From the NCBI GenBank assembly GCA_951394405.1, contig OX596342.1, forward strand, positions 496,001-560,000: a stretch of DNA of 64,000 bases, in the 5' to 3' direction. The notes under the pieces were generated by a model. It did not search any database, was not told the DNA's origin, and worked only from the letters and a program-made list of their open reading frames with translations. The stretch's first letter is position 1. Each line of letters opens with the position of its first letter. This document shows, in pieces, positions 23,117-33,447 of this stretch. The position numbers were made by a program, and so were the translations under genes. This stretch comes from Coprinellus micaceus (Eukaryota > Basidiomycota > Agaricomycetes > Agaricales > Psathyrellaceae).

Positions 23117-24182
23117 ATGATGAAGCTTCTCCTCGCCGTCTTTCTGCCGCTCACCACCCTCGTCTCGGCGCACTGCGAGTTACCTCATGGAATTTTCGTC
23201 AGGGTGGAACATTGAACTGTTCCTTCGCAGACACCTTCCCTGCCCTCATCGTCAATGGGCAGACCACCCCCGCGTGGCAGTATGTTCGTCGTACGAACAA
23301 CTACCAGTCCAACGGCCCCGTACGTATCTTACGGCGGATAGTCTACCATTCGCCTGATGTGTCATGAATGGTTGTAGGTCACGGATGTGAGGAGCCAGGA
23401 CTTCCGTTGCTACAACTCCCAGACACGCGCCACCGCGCAAACCTACACCGGCATCTCAGCTGGATCCAGGATCGGCTTCGCCACCAACCAGGGAATTACC
23501 CACCCCAGTGTACGTCTAGCCTCTCTCCCTCTACGTCGCCTCTCTCAAACTAATATACCTGATGTCTACGTAGACCACAAACGTTTACCTGGCCAAGGCA
23601 CCTTCTGGTGTCGACGTCGCCAGCTGGGACGGGAGCGGTGCTGTCTGGTTCAAGGTTCACGAGATCTCTGCTGTCACCAACGGCGGGTCCAGCATTACCT
23701 TCCCTTCCAACGGGATGCGCTCCGTCGAGTTCTCCCTTCCTCAGTCGCTTCCCTCTGGCCAGTACCTCGTCCGAATCGAGAATGTCGCTCTGCACTCCGC
23801 CTCTGGAATGAATGGAGGTACGTAGTCGTCAAACCCACCGAAATTCTGCTTTTGGCTGACGTCTCGAGGTTATGTCAAGCTCAATGGTACATCAGCTGTG
23901 CTCAGATCGAAGTCACCAACGGTGGAAACGGTAACCCGAGCCCCCTGGTCTCGATTCCGGGAGTCTACACTGGCAGCGTGAGTTCTCAGTATCCATTTCG
24001 TGCTTGCATTGCAGTGGCGTAACCTGACACTCGGTCGCGTCACAGGAGCCCGGCATTATGCTTAACATCTACTACCCAGTCCCCAAGACCTACGTTCAGC
24101 CCGGCCCTGTGAGTACTCACACGAGTGCCCCCTTATCACCGTTTACTGATTTCTCGGTCCCAAGGCTGTTTGGCGCGGATGA
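23117..24182 (+). CDS. AA9 lytic polysaccharide monooxygenase, copy 2
   Basis: Paralogue of the preceding gene with the same layout and function. The signal peptide is [18 protein letters not shown]; mature protein begins HYTFPALIVNG once exon 1 (23117-23174) is joined to exon 2 at 23231. That intron begins GC, not GT (GCGAGT at 23175-23180), and ends CAG; no GT donor nearby restores the His1-Tyr frame. Other landmarks are [14 protein letters not shown], the second ligand His in [37 protein letters not shown] and a final exon coding AVWRG then TGA at 24180-24182. No binding module. About six introns. If the GC donor is not used, the protein loses the copper-binding N-terminus, so this junction decides whether the gene is active. 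Confidence 0.9.
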
Positions 24183-25501
24183 GGTGCATGTATTACATGT
24201 CAGGGGGCCCCTAATTTTTCTTTTTGTTGCGAGTGTATGTCATGAAAAGTGGAATGCGAATTGGTCGGTGAAGAACTCCCGGTCCTTCGGAGAATGGCGT
24301 TAGGAGGTGCTCTGCTATTTCCAGCCTCCCGAGGCGTTCCTTCAACTCGAGCAAGGGTGGACAGCCAGGGTTTTGACTCCTTTTAGCCCCTTTCCTCCCG
24401 TTCGAGCGTTGGGGCCCGGTTAAATGTTCCCCGTCGGCTGTTCGCACACGTGGCGAGACGTTGTCGAAATGCCCCATACTAACCCATACTCGAGGGATGA
24501 GGCAAATACGCGCCTATAGACCCACATATTTGCATGCGCCATCTTCTCGAGGGTGGTACCCGACCAATGCCCTCCTCACCCTTCCCTGCCCTCGGAGCGA
24601 GGCATGTCAAAGCTCTGCAATCCCCATACCCACTGATAGTCCTTATCACTTGGTAGGATCTCGTTGTACCTTCCTCCTACGATATGTAAGAACGGAGCCC
24701 ACCGCCAAATAGATGCGGCCAGATATTGGACCCTCCTGACCATTGGCAAGACCGTACCGCACGATGATGTTTTTCTTTGAGAACAATTGTCCCCGCTACT
24801 CCAGTCGGATGGCCCATATTCGACCACCGTCCTTCTAACAGAATCCCTGTTCATATTACATATACACCCAACTGGAACTCCTCTCGGGACAATCTGGCTT
24901 CCCATGGGCGCCTCCGAGTCGCGAGCCTGCGAAGGTGCGGCTGCGGGTAGAAACCACACATGATGCGATCAAACCGATGGTCCCGATTTGGGTGGGTCGC
25001 GATCGGTCTATTCCGTTCGGGAATTATCTTCTTTTGGATTTGCGAAGAGATGTCATGGTTGCTTGGCAGCGCTCGGACGCCCGTTGTATCTTGACCTTGT
25101 TCAAGTACCAGGTTGCACTACTATTGTTCAGGTATTGGCCTCCCTGCGCCATGCTAAAATGGCTCGAGCCTGAACGTTCTCTGCTCATTTCAGGTTGACG
25201 TCTTCTTTTAGCGGACACTCTTTGACCGTTTTCTCAGATGTTCTGCACCGATCAGAAATCACTGGGAACCAAGAGTCGGCAGCAAAGATGGTCACATCGG
25301 GATCAAGCTGGCGTTCACAGGAAAACAAGCCGACAAATGGTTGTTGACTCCTCCTGGTGGAGGGCGCCGTAGCGAAGCAACGGGGCCATTTGTGCCTTGT
25401 CGTACAGACCATAAGGATGGCCGATCGAGCCCAGATGGCTCCCAAGTTCCCCCCTTTTCTTTCTTCTCCATCGTCCTCGTCGCCGGCAACGGTCCTTCAT
25501 T
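24183..25501. other. Intergenic region, no supported gene
   Basis: 1.3 kb between the LPMO pair and the secreted-protein gene. Several open frames on both strands (24.2-24.5, 24.6-24.96 and 24.94-25.2 kb) lack domains, signal peptides or splice continuity. It probably holds the promoter of the next gene. Confidence 0.4.
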
Positions 25502-26677
25502 ATGTTCCAATCCAAGTCTATCCTTGTCATTCTTTTGCTCGCTATCTCCCAGCTTGCTGCTGCCGGAACTTCTCATGTTAACCGGGGTACCCTGAGCGAG
25601 CGTGCTTTGACTCACCGCACCAACGCTGCCCGTATGGCTGCTGGTTTGGGACCTTTGCCCCCTTCTCAGCTCCAGCGTGAGTGCAAACAGAATTTACTTC
25701 TTCAACAGTGCCCCCTGACCTCTCTCGTCTAGGCCGAACCGGTGGTGGACACTACCCACCCTACACCCCTACCCAGCCCAACAATCCCAAGCCTTCCCAA
25801 GGCAAACCGTGAGCAATCTCTGTATCTGCGACCCCGAAAGCCTTCCCCTAACAGTTCTGGATAGTGATTGCGACGACAAGAAGAATGTCCCCATCAAGTG
25901 CAAGAAGAAGGGTACTGGGCAAACCATTGGCTACATTAGCAAGGATTACTCGAAGAAGGGCAAGAGAGGGTGTGTTTTCATTATCTTTTCATTGTAATCA
26001 GCATTGAAGGCATGGCCGGCCTTTTAGTTTCGGTCTCTGCAACAGCAAGAACGATGCTCTCGTTCTCGACTTCGAGAACTCGGTTACTCCCTTCAACTTC
26101 AAAATTACTAAGGGTGGCGACCTCCCCTACCTCGGATTCGCTGGGAACACGATTAAAGCCGGTACTACGTACGTCTCCACTTTTCGTGCCATCATCTTCG
26201 TTCTGACGTTCCCTCTAGTGACTCGGCTGTCCTCACTAACACCAGGAGGAGTGGGTGGTATCGTCTACATCCCGAGTTACCCCATGCTTATACATACTGC
26301 CCGCAGCGAACCAGGGTAACTCTCCTTCGAACGTCGGCAACGGCTTCCCTGGGTGGTCCGCGAACTCCGAGTCGCAAGTTTGGTATTATTCTCGCTCCAA
26401 CAAGGTCATTTCATGTGAGTGGTCATTACGACCTGTGGTGAAAGCATGTGGTCTCATCACCAATCGCTCCTCCAGCCAAATGGGTCAACCAGGGTGGCAT
26501 CTCTGTCGACTCTAAGATCTGCTACGAACCCTCTGAGGATCTTTTCCACCTCGTCACCGATGTCAATGCCTTCAAGCGCAAATACCCCAATGCTTACGAA
26601 GTCGTACGTGCTTCTCCCGTTCCGTCATGGTTTTCTGAACCTCATCCTTTATGCAGGACCTTGAGATCGACGACTAA
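25502..26677 (+). CDS. Secreted fungal protein with TNAxRxAxGLxPLPP motif
   Basis: Predicted secreted protein of unknown function. The signal peptide MFQSKSILVILLLAISQLA is followed by a motif common at the N-terminus of many Agaricomycete secreted proteins, here HRTNAARMAAGLGPLPPSQ. A Pro/Asn-rich spacer follows, then a beta-rich domain after two more introns: GTGQTIGYISKDYSKKGK, FGLCNSKNDALVLDFE, GGDLPYLGFAGNTIKAG and, later, NSESQVWYYSRSNKVI with WVNQGGISVDSKICYEP. The end is EVDLEIDD and a TAA at 26675-26677. At least seven short introns; the junction near 26.24-26.31 kb is the least certain. I know relatives of this layout as uncharacterised secreted proteins; enzymatic activity cannot be claimed. 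Confidence 0.72.
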
Positions 26678-27938
26678 ATGTGCTTTAAGCGCCCTTCCCA
26701 CTTTTATCGACGTTCCGTTACATAACGAGGAACGCACTCTACACACACCCTTCTAACACCTAGGGACTCTATACTTCAGGATGGACACCGACTACATTTC
26801 CGCTCTTTTTTCGACCCACATGGCCTTCGCCGATCGCTCTCTTTTCAACATCATATCGTAGTTGCAATTGCCACCTGGACTCTCTTCTCCTTATCATCTC
26901 CTGGGACATTTTCATAGAGGCTGGAAGTATACATCTAACCCTACCACAAGCCTTCGCTACTAAGTATCCATGTACCTCGGTCGGCTCTGTACATTCAGAC
27001 GGGCACGAGAATGCGAACTTGGAATTGGGTGCCTCTGGTCCCGTTATATTCCTGGGACGCTGCGCGACCGATCATGTACTAGACGTACCATATTTCTTCT
27101 TAATACACCGTTCCTCCGTTATCGGGCTCGAGATACACCTCCATGTGCGCTTTACAGAATCCGGAATCGCGTGGAACCTCTCCTCCATGTGCTTATCGAA
27201 GTCCGGAGCAACTCTACCGACGAGAAAAGAGCAGACTGGGACCCACAAGAGCCACAAGGCGGCGACCGACTTGGCTTGGAAGTTTCCAGAGCGAAAGATC
27301 GCAAACTCACACAGCTAATTCGTCCTAGATCTTGGACAGAAAATCGTCAGTTCGTTTCGCGTGCTTCTCCCGCGGTACCGAAACGGTATCCGGGGATTTC
27401 CATACTCTGGCTAGCAGAGCCGAATTCGGAACCCACATTCCTTTGAATTGACGCACCCGAGGAGACGAACACGAAAGCAGCTAGGGTTTTGTCTAGACAG
27501 TTTCCCGACGCGAACAATTCGCGAGACGAGCTCGGACTGGGGGACCTTGGGAGAATCAACAGCCGCTTGCAGCCGCTGTCCCTGCAAAAGAACGGTGACG
27601 GTGACGAATGCTGTAAGGATCTTCGCAAATCAGAACTTCCGGATGACTGCAGCCAAACTGCAGCCCTGGAGGATGACATGAGAGCAAAACAACTTCTAGA
27701 CCGGGTGAATTCAATGCACCAACGGCATAGGTATCCACGACTGGAATGTTGATATATTTCCCGTCCCTTATGTACTTCTGATATCTTTGTGCATCCAAAT
27801 CGGTAGGCACGCCGCGCTTGAATTCAAAGGCGGGAGCCTATCCCAGCGGCGCACACCCAACTTTGTGGGCCAGTTGGAGTGGAGGAGTACACAGGGAGGA
27901 CAGTGATGCAGGAGTCACCTTGCCCGCGCCCGGAGTAC
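26678..27938. other. Intergenic region, no supported gene
   Basis: About 1.26 kb. Plus-strand frames at 26.97-27.45 and 27.45-27.75 kb and minus-strand frames at 27.35-27.81 kb show no domain or plausible exon chain. It ends at the target-site duplication of the MITE. Confidence 0.4.
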
Positions 27939-27946
27939 TTGACGTC

Positions 27947-28630
27947 AGGACCCCCAGATATCCCGACCTATGTCCCATTTTCATGCGACGAAAATGGGGC
28001 CAAAAATCCGCACACCTTCGATTTTTGTGCGGACGTTCGGTCCAAAAATGCGGAGGAGGCCCGATTTTTATGCACCAAAATGGACTTCGTCCAGGGCGAT
28101 GTCGTATTTTTATGCGGACGGAAGCCAGCTGGCCGGAGGTCGAGCCAGAGGGAAAGTGGTAGGTGTTGGGACATGATGTGACTTCCTTTGGCCCAGCTCC
28201 TGGTCTCTGTCAGCGGGCGGGGGGTGGGAGGGGTAAGGTATCTCTGAATCGCGGCAAACTTGAGGGTGAGGGAGCGGAGGAGTGCTCTACCGAGACCTGC
28301 TTTGGGTACCGGTACCAGTAATTGATGGGAGCGTGCTTCCACTTCAATTTGCTCTCAACCGCCGTGTTGCTGACTTCGCCTGTGATAGTATTACGCACCT
28401 TACGTCTCAGTCTCACTTATTTCGTTACCCTCTCCCTTGAATTCTCACAAAACTGGTGCTATGCGACGAAATGCGCCGTCTCGGAGGTACGATCGGGCAT
28501 GCGACTAAGTTGAGCGAAAATCGGAGGTCCCGATTTTTATGCGGACAAAGTGTGCCGAAAATCGGGCGACGAAAATGGCCCATTTTGGCCATTTTCAAAT
28601 CGGACATAGCTAGGCATATCTGGGGGTCCT
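27947..28630. mobile_element. MITE, hAT-like, copy 1 (684 bp, complete)
   Basis: Non-autonomous element without coding capacity. Its ends are inverted repeats beginning AGGACCCCCAGATAT and ending ATATCTGGGGGTCCT; similarity continues imperfectly inward (CTATGTCC block) for over 30 bases. It is flanked by a perfect 8-bp direct repeat TTGACGTC at 27939-27946 and 28631-28638, the target-duplication length typical of hAT transposons. The interior repeats the words GATTTTTATGCGGAC and CCAAAAATGCGG several times in both orientations. A second, degenerate copy lies at 62.6-63.2 kb. A source hAT transposase is not in this window. The element lies about 340 bases past the 3' end of the minus-strand F-box gene. 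Confidence 0.85.
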
Positions 28631-28965
28631 TTGACGTCTCCTGTCGGTGAGACTTGCTGGGATTCTAGGTAATGTCCTCAGCTAACCTAAAAGAAGGCGC
28701 ATTGAGTTGGTTCGCGTTCACGATCCCCAAACGACCCCGCCCAGTACTACCTGGAAAATAGGGACGAAAAAACGCTTTGAACGCTTGCTACGATTGAACC
28801 AAAAGTCCGAGGAGTCGTCAAGTGGAACGACCGTATGGGTGGCGAGGAACATGGCCGAACCCACAAATGAAAGGCAAGAAGAAGCCTCCCAGAGGAGCGC
28901 TCTTCACGTTGGAGTCGTAAATGGCTCGTTCTGGTTTATGGAGACACAAGTAGTCATCGATCGCG

Positions 28966-30543
28966 TTAAGCAGGCACTAAGACCACATTAGCCTCAATTC
29001 CATCTCCCAAAGTGAGAAGCCTCTTCGCCTTGTCAGCTGCACCACGCTCCGCATCCCCGTCCATTCGCTTTGGGACGAAGTCTTTGAGCATGAAGCTGAC
29101 TTTGAAGGAAACTAGATGCCTGAAGCCCGGGGCTCGCTGAGCCTTGTCCGACCCAACCAGTTGTATCAGCCCCTCCCAACTACCGTCGGAATCAGTCCAG
29201 TCAACTGGTTCGTTGAGCGGGGACTTCGCTCGTTGAACGCAGATATAGACGGTTTCCAGCACGGAAGGCGCCGTTCCGTAGGGTGAGAGGAGGGATGTGA
29301 TGCCGTTTGGAAGGGAGGCGAGCTTTTGTTGGGGCGACCGGGGCCAGTTTACCAGTTTCAGGTGCTTAAGCTTCAGCAAGGATGGAAGATCTAAGCCTTC
29401 GAGGCTGTCGAGAGCGTCTTCATTCGTACCTGCGACATACATCAGGTCAAGTAAAAATTACTGACGAACGGGAGGGGGCCGGAGGTGCGTACAATGCGAC
29501 AGGTTTATCTCCACCCCTTGAAGGGAGGAGCTGCAATGGGTCAGAAGGGGGAAGTAACGCCGGTTGGCGTGGCCCGGACCACTGGCAAGCTGGAAAGTGA
29601 AGTACTCCAAGTGGTCGAATATTTGTTGAATGTGCTCTGGGCCCATCATGAGCTGGAGTATAGCGATAACTCGGGTTCCGTGGAGCTCAAGCCGACGAAC
29701 AGTGACTGCTCGGCGAAGGGAGCTCCTGTTGGGTGACAGCGGCCAATCCAGAACGTCGATAGTGCGGTAACCCCTTGTTTCCAGATGAAAGCATTGGACA
29801 AGAAAGCTGAGTATTTGAAGGAATTTTACATTATTGGAGTTGATATAAAGTCGGTCGAGGTGCAGCGGGTTTAGTGGGTGAAGCTGTCGGGTATCGCTGA
29901 GCTATACCAGCGGTGAGTTAGGTCTAGAGAAGACCCTGGGATAGATGCACGCACTCGTTCCATGATTTGTTCAACGGGGGGGCGATCCTTTAAGACGCTT
30001 TCTATCGCCTCCTCATTGTAATCTTCGCATTTGCCGTTGGTGGCCTCGTGGAAAGCCTCGTACTCAAGGAATGGGTGTCCGGTCTCACCCAGCGTAGTCG
30101 ACCTCAGGTGGAACTCTTTCAAATTGGGTAGAAGAGCTGTTATTTGGAAAAAGAGGGGGCTGAAGTTGTTCTCAATTCTCAGAACCTGGATGTATGCTGC
30201 TATTGGCGCCCCCAGTCGCTCGCTCTGTGGATCGGAGAGCAGTGCCAGGAACGCTTGGACCCGTGAAGAGTTGTACCGAGGGTATGCGAACCCCGAGCCC
30301 CAGGCTGAAGAATGGTCAAAGCTGACCACTCGAAAGATATACCGTCGACATCGAGGCACCAGGCCTCGGTACGTCAAGGAAAGGGCCTTCAATGTCGAGC
30401 CTGGTTTGCGATCGTGCAATCCGACAGCGTCGACGACAGCCTCAAGAAGCTCTACGGGTAAAAACGCATCTAGAGGCTACGCATTAGATGGTCCTTATAC
30501 GCGAAATATCGCCCATACCGTGACCAGAGTATGATGTCGACAT
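28966..30543 (-). CDS. F-box-like protein A
   Basis: Probable substrate adaptor of an SCF-type ubiquitin ligase, or a member of the F-box-like families expanded in mushrooms. The start is at 30543: MSTSYSGH is joined by a 49-bp intron (donor GTATGG, branch CTAAT) to DAFLPVELLEAVVDAVGL. Without this intron the F-box frame has no ATG, because an in-frame stop lies just upstream. The F-box-like part continues LKALSLTYRGLVPRCRRYIF. The remainder is LRR-like (LLPNLKEFHLRSTTLG, LLKLKHLKLVNWPRSPQQ, VLETVYICVQRA) and ends with NVVLVPA. A clear paralogue of gene B at 33.4-34.9 kb (shared LKHLxLVNWPRSP and PRCRRxxFRVV). Its start codon lies only 76 bases from that of the divergent Rpp30 gene. The middle introns (29.4-29.9 kb) are only approximately placed. 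Confidence 0.68.
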
Positions 30544-30619
30544 CGTGGTATGAAGACAAGATTGACGCCGACGTGATTCTGGAGACGCCGCCTCTCTCCC
30601 ACCGGCCACCATCACCGCG
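30544..30619. promoter_or_regulatory. Very short bidirectional promoter
   Basis: Only 76 bases separate the start codons of the minus-strand F-box-like gene and the plus-strand Rpp30 gene. Both 5' leaders must overlap the neighbour's promoter or gene body. No clear TATA box was seen. Confidence 0.4.
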
Positions 30620-31757
30620 ATGTACTTCGACCTCAACGTTCCAGTTCCATTTCAGCAAACAGCGAGCTCTAGGAAAGGCAAAGAGAAGCAGGCCGCACCA
30701 TCTAGTACAGACATCGAGGCACTGGAAGCCAAAGTCGACCTCCTCGTGCATTGTGCGTTCTACTCAAATATCCCATTTCGTGTCGTTGACCCTTGTCTTG
30801 AAGTAGGATATACCGTGCTTGCATTTACTCAGGCAGTGCACAAAAAGGTTGACCCAAAAACCCATGTCAACATTGTGGAGGCCGTCCTGGGGCAGCTGAA
30901 ACCGCGACCTGGGATCGTGTTGTTGAAGCGATTAACCATCATCCTCGATGAGGACAGCGAAAAAGGGTTCGGATTGGTGAGCATACCCAGGACTACCTGA
31001 TTCACATTCTCATGTATTTGCTAGATCAACGCCAATACCAGCCTGTTCGCTGGGTACGACCTACTCGCGCTCATCCCCACAACGCACGCAACCCTCTCCC
31101 TCGCCTGCCTCACACACACCCTCCCTTCCCCGCTCACTACGCACATCATCTCGCTTCCTTTGACCCTTCCACGGTTGCCCTACCACCTGAAGCACACCTT
31201 GATTCGCACCGCCCTCAAGAATGGGGCTTGCTTTGAGATTCCGTATGTGGGTGCTTTGGGCGGTGAGCACGATCCTCTCATAGTGGATGCGGACGCGGCA
31301 GAAAATGGGGAGAGCGCAAAGAGACATTGGTGGGCGGCCGCGAGGGAGGTGGTGAGGGTGACGAAAGGGAAGGGGATCGTTGTGTGTAGTGGGGCAACGA
31401 ATCAGGCGGATTTCAGGGCCCCAAGGGATGTGGGCAATCTGTGAGTGTCATCGAGGCTATTCAAAGGCTACCCTAACTCCCCACAGGCTCACCGTTCTCG
31501 GTCTACCGCAAGACGCAGCGCACGACACCTCGACGCGGGTCCCCAAGTCTCTCGTGATCCGGGCACAGACGCGCAAGACGTACCGCGCAGTTCTGTCTGA
31601 ACCAACACTTGTCGTTCCCCCAGCTGTCCTTGCATGCCTCCCTACTGCATCCATGGACGTGGACCAGCCTACTACGGGATCGCTTAAGCGCCCGCAAGAA
31701 GCTACGGCAGGCCAGCTAGGGGGAAAGAAGAAAAAGAAAAAGGCGAACAGGGATTGA
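30620..31757 (+). CDS. RPP1: RNase P/MRP protein subunit Rpp30 (Rpp1)
   Basis: Protein subunit of nuclear RNase P and RNase MRP, needed for tRNA 5' and rRNA processing. Four exons: 30620-30752, 30804-30976, 31025-31440 and 31487-31757, all with GT-AG borders. The start MYFDLNVPVPF is the typical N-terminus of the family. Further landmarks are LGYTVLAFTQAVHKK (TIM-barrel strand), FAGYDLLALIPTTHATLSLA, ISLPLTLPRLPYHLKHTLI, the segment ALKNGACFEIPYVGAL, TKGKGIVVCSGATNQADFRA with PRDVGNLLTVLGLP, and a basic Lys-rich C-terminus (KKKKKKANRD). Length (about 330 residues) fits. The only clear housekeeping RNA-processing gene in the window. Confidence 0.88.
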
Positions 31758-31994
31758 ACTCAGGCGCTTAGTTGTGTCGGAGTATGCATCCGAATGGAAC
31801 AGAAGGGTCGAGTCAGGAAGTTTGAGAGGTCATGAGGGCCCCAAAGGCGGCGTGTATGTATGTCAGTCAGCGTCAAGTCATCTTGATCTTTACCACCACC
31901 TACCGCCTTATATCTACCCATCCCAATTCACCTAATTCATCCCATTCTCCTAACCAACCTCTAGCATCTTCCCCATTCCTCTTGAACTTCGATC

Positions 31995-33326
31995 ATGCCT
32001 GGCGGCTGTCTACGCGACAATCTCTGGATTAGATCTGTGCCCTCGGAATATTCCCCTGTGCAGATCGCAGCGTACCTTACGAGGATTGGATGGGGTACGC
32101 AGGCAACAATGAGCGAACAGGACATTCAAGCGGGTCGCTTTCCCCGTTCGGTCGAGACCCTTGGCCGAGTCGTCCTGGGTCACCTAAAAGCGTTTCCTTG
32201 GGATAATACGGGTATGCACTAGTGAGTACGCAGGTGAAGGCCTTCATTCACTCCCGTCCCCGTGGATTGCACACCCCGTGAAGTGGATGAACGGCAAGGC
32301 TAACGCGATGGCTGTTGCTAGTGCGGAAGACCACCGAATGGATGTAACACCTCACGGCGCGTACAAGACCCTCATGTACGAAGCTAGGGGCTCATATTGC
32401 TTCGGGGAGAACACGGTATTGCTCCAGATTCTGCGAGGACTGGGCTTTAGGTCGGCACCGCTTTCTCCTTCTCCAGGAAACACTATAAATCCTGACAACA
32501 AATTTTATTGATATCTTAGAGCATACTCAGGCCAGGCCCGCGTGAATCAGAACTGGGCCCGAGCAGGCACTCCGCCGGTGCACGCCTCGCACACTCACAT
32601 GGTCATCTTCATTCAGCCAGAGGACAGAAGCAACCAGACGTACCTGGTTGACGTTGGGTTTGGAAATGGTGGCTTGGTGAGGCCGATACCGCTCGTCCAG
32701 GGCGACGAATCCATCACTCAGGGTATCGGGCCTGCAGAGTGGCATAGACTGGATAAGCAACCTATGCCCGAGTCAGCGTTGGGTGAGTACATTTACTTGG
32801 ATCCCTTGCTGGAAGTGATCTAACTGGGAGCCTTGCAGCAACTTCACTAGACGAATCCGGTCGGCCTGGGCAGGACCTTTGGGTGTTGCATATCTACACG
32901 GGCAAGAGGGAGGACCTCGTGGGGAACGGCGAGGGACAATGGCGAACCATGTACGCGTTCTCTGAGCTCGAGTTCTTCCCGGTCGACGCTGTCGACGGGT
33001 CGTTCGTCGTCGAGAAGAGCACGGAGGGGTTCTTTGCGGTGAACATCTGCGCCGTCAGGGTCTTCTCTGAAGAGGCGTCCGCATCTCAAGGGTCGGGAGG
33101 GGGTTCGAGTCCGAAGCTGCATAGGAAGGTTTTGTTTGGTAACGAGGTGAAGAAGTACGGTGGCGATGGGCAGGTAGAGGTGTTGAGGACGTTCCACACG
33201 GAGCAGGGGAGGCTGGAGGCGCTGAGGGAGGTGTTTGGGGTCAGGTACGAGGATGATGCGGTCCAGTACATCAAGGGGAAGGCTCCCGCTTTAGCCATGC
33301 TTTTGGTGGATGATTGTAATTTGTAA
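31995..33326 (+). CDS. Arylamine N-acetyltransferase 1
   Basis: Cytosolic acyl-CoA-dependent transferase that N-acylates arylamines and hydrazines; fungal members can use acetyl- or malonyl-CoA. Start at 31995, MPGGCLRDNLWIRSVPSEYS. Exon 1 ends at 32221 inside the Tyr codon after NTGMH, and exon 2 resumes at 32322 (AEDHRMDVTPHGAY). The catalytic triad is visible: Cys in RGSYCFGENTVLLQ, His in SHTHMVIFIQPED and Asp in YLVDVGFGNGGL. The C-terminal lid contains MYAFSELEFFPVDAVDGSF and LHRKVLFGNEVKKYGG. Two further introns follow GLGF and ESAL. Length (about 350 residues) is normal for fungi. A paralogue with the same exon borders lies at 45.8-47.0 kb. The downstream F-box gene is convergent, with only 121 bases between the stops. 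Confidence 0.92.
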
Positions 33327-33447
33327 CTTGTAACATATCTTGGTTCCCTATGATTGAAATATTGACTACACAATCTCAGCGCAGACTCCGCTATATCGCG
33401 ATGTACACTTAGGGGTCACGGGAACAGGACTTGTCCTCTGGAACGGA

